From Lactobacillus helveticus DSM 20075 = CGMCC 1.1877 (GTDB taxonomy: Bacteria; Bacillota; Bacilli; Lactobacillales; Lactobacillaceae), in NCBI RefSeq assembly GCF_000160855.1, contig NZ_GG700757.1, positions 84,074 to 89,220 on the forward strand: a stretch of 5,147 nucleotides of DNA, in the 5' to 3' direction. The notes beneath the pieces were generated by a model. It saw nothing but the letters and a program-made list of their open reading frames with translations, was not told the origin of the DNA and made no database searches. Each line of letters starts with the position of its first letter. The stretch's first letter is position 1. Below, one piece after another: positions 1 to 5,147 of the stretch. Both the position numbers and the translations under genes were made by a program.

Positions 1-16
1 TGCTAAAGCTTAAGGC

Positions 17-84
17 AGTTCAATCAGATCAGACTCTTTTCTATTGAATACTACAACTTGAGTCTAGTCCGATTGGACTTTTTT
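17..84 (+). terminator. Long imperfect hairpin with T-tract; possible plus-strand terminator
   Basis: Positions 17-36 can pair with 60-79 over 20 positions with only two mismatches (26/70 and 30/66) and two G-T wobbles, leaving a 23-base loop (37-59). On the plus strand the 3' arm runs directly into a T-tract at 79-84. A shorter alternative hairpin, AGTCC-GATT-GGACT at 66-79, uses the same T-tract. This is the form of an intrinsic terminator for a plus-strand gene lying to the left and convergent with the heat-shock operon. Two plus-strand reading frames close just before or within it (TAA at 11-13, TGA at 45-47), which would fit the end of such a gene, but too little sequence is present to identify one. 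Read on the minus strand, the same DNA would be a structured leader for a gene further left. The pairing is seen directly; the direction of action is inferred. Confidence 0.45.
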
Positions 85-191
85 ATTAACTAAAACGATT
101 TAACTAGCACCACGCGTAGCTACTATATATTTCATTAGTACAGATTTACAAAAATCTACCTTTACCGCAGAGGTTCAACGAATATTAGCCT
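85..191. other. Intergenic stretch without a recognisable gene
   Basis: No reading frame of convincing length or with a ribosome binding site was found on either strand. The only minus-strand ATG frame, running leftwards from about position 135, is 11 codons long and lacks a Shine-Dalgarno sequence. A small hairpin (142-147 pairing with 152-157, loop 148-151) and a MluI-type palindrome ACGCGT at 112-117 are present, neither with an assignable role. In many lactobacilli lepA follows dnaJ on the same strand; no lepA coding sequence is visible here. Confidence 0.5.
124..151 (-). promoter_or_regulatory. Weak candidate minus-strand promoter downstream of the operon
   Basis: Read on the minus strand there is TTGTAA (146-151), a 16-base spacer and TATATA (124-129); TATAGT at 122-127 with an 18-base spacer is an alternative -10. 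It lies after the dnaJ terminator and would read leftwards out of the window, with the 79-17 hairpin in its leader. AT-rich DNA produces such matches by chance, so this is only a candidate. Confidence 0.25.
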
Positions 192-227
192 AAAACAAAA
201 ATGACATTGCGAAATGCAATGTCATTT
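192..227 (-). terminator. Intrinsic terminator after dnaJ, end of the heat-shock operon
   Basis: Positions 199-210 and 216-227 form a perfect 12-bp inverted repeat with a five-base loop (211-215). On the minus strand the stem starts four bases after the dnaJ TAA codon and is followed by a T-rich run (TTTTTGTTTTA) at about 191-201, partly within the stem. This is a standard rho-independent terminator and marks the 3' end of the hrcA-grpE-dnaK-dnaJ transcript. Confidence 0.88.
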
Positions 228-230
228 ATT

Positions 231-1385
231 TTAATCTTCGCCACTTAATTTATCTTTAAGTCGTTCAAAGAATCCCTTTTCTTTTGGTGTAATATCTCCA
301 CCACCATCATGAACAAAGTCAATTAAATCTTGTTTTTGCTTTTCATTAATATGCTTTGGAATAACGATATTAACTGTAATGATTTGATCACCATTACCAT
401 TTCCACGTAGATATGGTACACCTTGACCACGAAGGGTAAATTTCGTATTCGGTTGAGTACCAGCTGGGATAGTTAACTTTTGGTCGCCATGAACAGTCTT
501 AACAGTAATCTCATCCCCCAATGTAGCTTGAGCAAATGAAATTGGAACATCAGTATAAATATTTTGTCCACGACGTTGGAAAACCTTAGATGGTTTAATT
601 CTGTAATTAATATACAAATCACCGTAAGGTCCGCCATTTACACCGGCTTCACCTTGACCTTGATAACGAAGCTGTTGACCATTATCAATACCTGCAGGAA
701 TATAAACTTCAATAGTATTTTTACCTTCAACAGTACCTTTACCGCCACAAGTCTTACATGGGTGTTCAATGATCACACCACGACCATGACATTTATCACA
801 AATAGTTTGACGGCGAATCATTCCTAACATGGATTGTTGAGTAACAGTCATATAACCTGTACCATGACATTTATCACAGGTAATTGGATGAGTACCCTTT
901 TCACAACCATTACCACCACAAGTACCACAAGTTTCGCTGCGAGTATAGTTTACTTGTGTCTTCTTGCCTTTAATTGCGTCCATAAAGTCAATAGTCAAAG
1001 TATAATCTAAATCTTGGCCACGCTGTGGTGCAGTTGGATCTACTCTTTGTTGTCTACCTTGACCAAAGATATCACCAAAAATATCGCTAAAATCACCAAA
1101 ACCAGAAGTATCAAATCCGGCACCACCAAAGCCTTGGCCAGCGCCACCAAAACCACCTTGGCCATTTACACCAGCGGAGCCAAATTGGTCATATTGTGCA
1201 CGTTTTTGTTTATCATGCAAAACTTCATAAGCTTCGTTAACTTTTTTATATTTTTCTTCAGCACCAGGTTCATGGTTCAAATCTGGGTGATATTTTTTAG
1301 CTAACTTTCTATATGCATTACTAATTTCTTGGTCACTGGCGTTACGATCTACGCCAAGCACTTTATAATAATCTTCTTGTGCCAT
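231..1385 (-). CDS. dnaJ: Chaperone protein DnaJ (Hsp40)
   Basis: Cytoplasmic co-chaperone of 384 residues that binds unfolded proteins, passes them to DnaK and stimulates DnaK ATP hydrolysis. The J domain spans residues 5-69 with the essential HPD triad at 33-35. A Gly/Phe-rich linker (about 70-110) carries the DIF-type motif [11 protein letters not shown] (98-108). Four CxxCxGxG motifs, at 153-160, 170-177, 196-203 and 210-217, bind two zinc ions. The C-terminal substrate-binding and dimerisation region follows and ends in [14 protein letters not shown]. Length and domain order make this a complete type I DnaJ. The ATG start is preceded by TAAGGAGT at 1393-1400, seven bases upstream. It is the last gene of the operon, 81 bases after dnaK, with a hairpin in that gap and a terminator right after its stop. 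An extra cysteine (Cys161) directly follows the first zinc motif. Identification is secure. Confidence 0.98.
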   Translation of the reverse strand: MAQEDYYKVLGVDRNASDQEISNAYRKLAKKYHPDLNHEPGAEEKYKKVNEAYEVLHDKQKRAQYDQFGSAGVNGQGGFGGAGQGFGGAGFDTSGFGDFSDIFGDIFGQGRQQRVDPTAPQRGQDLDYTLTIDFMDAIKGKKTQVNYTRSETCGTCGGNGCEKGTHPITCDKCHGTGYMTVTQQSMLGMIRRQTICDKCHGRGVIIEHPCKTCGGKGTVEGKNTIEVYIPAGIDNGQQLRYQGQGEAGVNGGPYGDLYINYRIKPSKVFQRRGQNIYTDVPISFAQATLGDEITVKTVHGDQKLTIPAGTQPNTKFTLRGQGVPYLRGNGNGDQIITVNIVIPKHINEKQKQDLIDFVHDGGGDITPKEKGFFERLKDKLSGED

Positions 1386-1410
1386 TAATTGAACTCCTTA
1401 TATTTTCAAA

Positions 1411-1443
1411 AGAAAAGAACTACTCAATGGGTAGTTCTTTTCT
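1411..1443 (-). terminator. Hairpin with T-rich flank between dnaK and dnaJ (partial terminator or processing site)
   Basis: Positions 1411-1423 and 1431-1443 form a perfect 13-bp inverted repeat with a seven-base loop (1424-1430), filling much of the 81-base dnaK-dnaJ gap. On the minus strand the 3' arm runs into TTTTCTTTTG, resembling a rho-independent terminator with an interrupted T-tract. The dnaJ ribosome binding site lies 11 bases beyond the stem, and a second Shine-Dalgarno-like AAAAGGAG (1442-1449) with no usable start codon overlaps its 5' edge. Because dnaJ has no evident promoter of its own, read-through must occur. I infer that the structure lowers dnaJ relative to dnaK by partial termination, or protects the 3' end of a shorter hrcA-grpE-dnaK mRNA. 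The structure is seen directly; its effect is inferred. Confidence 0.6.
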
Positions 1444-1466
1444 CCTTTTGTTTAATTATAAACCCA

Positions 1467-3910
<2,444 letters not shown>

Positions 3911-3915
3911 GGCTA

Positions 3916-3922
3916 ACCTCCT
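3916..3922 (-). promoter_or_regulatory. Strong ribosome binding site deciding the GTG start of grpE
   Basis: The minus strand reads AGGAGGT here, a near-perfect complement to the 3' end of 16S rRNA, followed by TAGCC and then GTG. It sits between the hrcA stop (3926-3928) and the grpE start, allowing translational coupling. The strong site supports initiation at the GTG codon. Confidence 0.85.
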
Positions 3923-3925
3923 CTA

Positions 3926-4975
3926 TTATTGAAATTTACCGTAATAATCAAGCAACTTCTTGGCTAACTCATTTCTAAAGTATTCAAGAAGCCCTATCAT
4001 TTGAGAATACGGCATATGCGTTGGCCCAAGTAAAGCTATTGTTCCTTTACCATGGGAGCCGACGCTATATTCAGCTGTCAGCAAACTATAATTTTTTAAT
4101 AAATCATTTGGCAATTCAGATCCTAATTTTACCTTAACTGGATATTTTTCAGTTTTAGGATCAGCCTTAATATCCATCAAACTAGAAAACAAATTGTTTC
4201 GATCGATTAATTCATATAATGAACGAATATCATTTATATTGTTTTCAGATGTATTATTAAGCAAATTAATTTGCCCATCTACATACATTTGTTCACTAGC
4301 AGCATATTTTAAAACATCTTCAACTAAACTAAATAATTCACTAGCATGATCACTGCCCAATTCATTCTTAGCAAGTCCACTTAATAATGAAACATTAATT
4401 TCTTTTAAGCTCTTGCCAACTAATTGGTCATTAATCATTCGTACTGCTTTCTCAATTTCTTCACCATTAATATTATGTGGTAAAGCATAAACTTGATTTT
4501 GAACATTACCATCACTAGTAACCAGAATAGCCATCACTTGGCTAGAAGACAAAGGAACGATTCTAAAACCGGTAATTTTAACATCTCTACTCCCAGGTCC
4601 TTCAGCAAAAGCAGTATAATTAGTTAAATCGGATAAAATACGTGCTGCTTCCTGTACGATTTCATTCACTTGATGAAAAGGTCGATTCAATTGTGTTCCA
4701 ATTGTGTTATAAACAGACTCTGGTAATTGAAGTGGCTCAACCAAATTATCAAGATAGTAACGATAGCCATCACTTGATGGAATTCTACCACTAGAAGAGT
4801 GAGTCTTTTCAATTAATCTTCGCTCTTCTAACACTGCCATTTCATTACGAATAGTAGCGCTTGATACTTTAATTGGCAATTGCTTCATTACCGTCTTCGA
4901 GCCTACAGGCTCATGCGACTGTGCAAAGTCTGTAATAATTGTTTTTAAAATAAGCTCTTGACGTTCGGTCAACAT
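3926..4975 (-). CDS. hrcA: Heat-inducible transcription repressor HrcA
   Basis: Repressor of 349 residues that binds CIRCE operators and so controls this operon and, in related bacteria, groESL. An N-terminal winged helix-turn-helix (about residues 1-75) contains [10 protein letters not shown] and the recognition segment SSATIRNEM (38-46), followed by the wing and the family motif [15 protein letters not shown] (62-76). A GAF-like central and C-terminal region for dimerisation follows, including [19 protein letters not shown] (306-324). Length matches the family. The ATG at 4973-4975 is chosen: it starts with the typical MLTERQ and has GAGGG nine bases or so upstream. An in-frame GTG at 4988-4990 would add five residues but lacks a binding site and lies against the operator. 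First gene of the operon, hence autoregulated. HrcA of other Firmicutes needs GroEL to stay active, which links repression to the load of unfolded protein. Confidence 0.98.
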   Translation of the reverse strand: MLTERQELILKTIITDFAQSHEPVGSKTVMKQLPIKVSSATIRNEMAVLEERRLIEKTHSSSGRIPSSDGYRYYLDNLVEPLQLPESVYNTIGTQLNRPFHQVNEIVQEAARILSDLTNYTAFAEGPGSRDVKITGFRIVPLSSSQVMAILVTSDGNVQNQVYALPHNINGEEIEKAVRMINDQLVGKSLKEINVSLLSGLAKNELGSDHASELFSLVEDVLKYAASEQMYVDGQINLLNNTSENNINDIRSLYELIDRNNLFSSLMDIKADPKTEKYPVKVKLGSELPNDLLKNYSLLTAEYSVGSHGKGTIALLGPTHMPYSQMIGLLEYFRNELAKKLLDYYGKFQ

Positions 4976-4983
4976 AATAATCG

Positions 4984-4988
4984 CCCTC
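4984..4988 (-). promoter_or_regulatory. Ribosome binding site fixing the hrcA start
   Basis: The minus strand reads GAGGG, followed eight bases later by the ATG at 4975. It is only a moderate match to the anti-Shine-Dalgarno sequence, but it is the only one near either candidate start. Because it overlaps the alternative upstream GTG codon, it excludes that codon as the start. Confidence 0.7.
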
Positions 4989-4993
4989 ACTTT

Positions 4994-5020
4994 TTAGCAC
5001 TCGTAATTCTCAGGTGCTAG
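4994..5020 (-). promoter_or_regulatory. CIRCE operator 1 (HrcA-binding site), between promoter and hrcA
   Basis: The CIRCE consensus is TTAGCACTC-N9-GAGTGCTAA. Here the plus strand has a perfect TTAGCACTC arm (4994-5002), exactly nine spacer bases (5003-5011), and a degenerate arm AGGTGCTAG (5012-5020) matching six of nine positions. It lies immediately downstream of the predicted transcription start (about 5022), so HrcA bound here should block initiation or early elongation. It would also lie at the 5' end of the mRNA, where the element can affect transcript stability, as reported for Bacillus subtilis. Confidence 0.93.
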
Positions 5021-5028
5021 CAATTAAT

Positions 5029-5056
5029 ATGATACTATAAATTAGCAGAAAAGCAA
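5029..5056 (-). promoter_or_regulatory. Vegetative promoter of the hrcA-grpE-dnaK-dnaJ operon
   Basis: On the minus strand TTGCTT (-35, 5051-5056) is separated by 16 bases from TATCAT (-10, 5029-5034), a moderate sigma-A promoter. TATAGT at 5034-5039 overlaps but lacks a suitably placed -35. Transcription should start near 5022-5023, giving a 5' UTR of about 48 bases that begins with CIRCE 1. The -35 hexamer lies in the spacer of CIRCE 2. AT-rich DNA upstream of 5069 could act as an UP element. No CtsR-type heptamer repeat is seen, so control appears to be through HrcA alone. Confidence 0.72.
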
Positions 5057-5068
5057 GAGGAGTGCTAA
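5042..5068 (-). promoter_or_regulatory. CIRCE operator 2 (HrcA-binding site), overlapping the -35 region
   Basis: The plus strand has a degenerate arm TTAGCAGAA (5042-5050, six of nine consensus positions), exactly nine spacer bases (5051-5059) and a perfect GAGTGCTAA arm (5060-5068). The -35 hexamer sits in the spacer and the inner arm lies between -35 and -10, so HrcA bound here should exclude RNA polymerase directly. Its centre is 48 bp from that of CIRCE 1. Paired CIRCE elements before hrcA are known in several lactic acid bacteria. Confidence 0.88.
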
Positions 5069-5094
5069 AATTTCTTAAAATTATTTATGAAAAT

Positions 5095-5143
5095 AAAAAG
5101 CCGAAAAACTTAGTTTGATTTTTCTAAGTTTTTCGGTCTTTTT
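5095..5143 (-). terminator. Bidirectional-looking intrinsic terminator upstream of the operon
   Basis: Positions 5101-5113 and 5124-5136 form a perfect 13-bp inverted repeat with a ten-base loop; pairing of 5095-5100 with 5138-5143 can extend it past one bulged base. T-runs follow the stem on both strands: CTTTTTATTTTC on the minus strand and TCTTTTT on the plus strand. It lies about 45 bases upstream of the -35 element and most likely ends a minus-strand transcript entering from the right (ribF/ribC precedes hrcA in many lactobacilli, but none of it is visible here). A minus-strand TAA at 5142-5144 could be the stop of that gene, but this cannot be confirmed. Confidence 0.82.
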
Positions 5144-5147
5144 AGTT

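Noticed and set aside
3..47. A plus-strand open frame at the left edge (ending LKLKAVQSDQTLFY) that might be the end of a transposase gene
   Set aside because: Fourteen residues are too few to assign a family. A loose resemblance to the C-terminal region of IS3-type transposases was considered but is not good enough, and no terminal inverted repeat or target duplication can be shown.
100..123. A sequence resembling a CIRCE arm (CTAGCACC on the plus strand) downstream of dnaJ
   Set aside because: There is no second arm at the required nine-base spacing in either direction, so it is only a chance half-site.
102..137. An 11-codon minus-strand reading frame starting MKYIVATRG
   Set aside because: It is very short, has no Shine-Dalgarno sequence within range and shows no recognisable motif.
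564..827. Plus-strand open frame of 87 codons inside dnaJ
   Set aside because: It lies antisense to the zinc and C-terminal domains of dnaJ. Its Thr/Asn/Ile-rich composition is that expected from reversed coding sequence, and the sense gene is fully intact.
4976..4990. Extension of hrcA by five residues to a GTG codon at 4990
   Set aside because: No ribosome binding site precedes this GTG, which abuts the CIRCE element; the ATG at 4975 has a correctly placed GAGGG and gives the family-typical MLTERQ start.
4976..5094. A CtsR operator in the control region
   Set aside because: No tandem GGTCAAA-type heptamers are present on either strand; only CIRCE elements are found.

Overview
This window carries the class I heat-shock operon hrcA-grpE-dnaK-dnaJ of a low-GC Gram-positive bacterium. 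The protein sequences point to Lactobacillus, most likely the acidophilus/helveticus/crispatus/gasseri group. The basis is the gene order, the Gram-positive form of DnaK (about 608 residues, lacking the roughly 24-residue segment found in the nucleotide-binding domain of proteobacterial DnaK), the CIRCE/HrcA control region, the AT-rich base composition and the style of the DnaK C-terminal tail. The species cannot be fixed without a database search. All four genes lie on the minus strand, so the operon reads from right to left.

Layout in the direction of transcription. At 5095-5143 there is a strong hairpin with T-tracts on both sides, probably ending the transcript of the gene upstream of the operon. 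The operon promoter follows (-35 at 5051-5056, -10 at 5029-5034), enclosed by two CIRCE operators (5042-5068 and 4994-5020). hrcA (4975-3926, ATG start), grpE (3910-3311, GTG start) and dnaK (3293-1467) then follow with gaps of only 15 and 17 bases. A 13-bp perfect hairpin with a T-rich 3' flank (1411-1443) fills the dnaK-dnaJ gap. dnaJ (1385-231) ends four bases before the 12-bp stem of a clear intrinsic terminator (192-227).

The genes form one functional set. HrcA represses the operon by binding CIRCE. DnaK binds and releases unfolded polypeptides in an ATP cycle, DnaJ delivers substrate and stimulates the ATPase, and GrpE exchanges the nucleotide. In other Firmicutes HrcA activity depends on the GroEL chaperonin; groESL is not in this window.

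Positions 1-190 hold no convincing gene. They contain a long imperfect hairpin followed by a T-tract on the plus strand (17-84) and a weak candidate promoter on the minus strand. The flanking gene at the left, and hence whether the usual lactobacillar neighbour lepA follows, cannot be determined here.

I found no undescribed system in this window. The most notable points are the arrangement of the two half-degenerate CIRCE elements around the promoter, the hairpin between dnaK and dnaJ, and the unresolved left edge.
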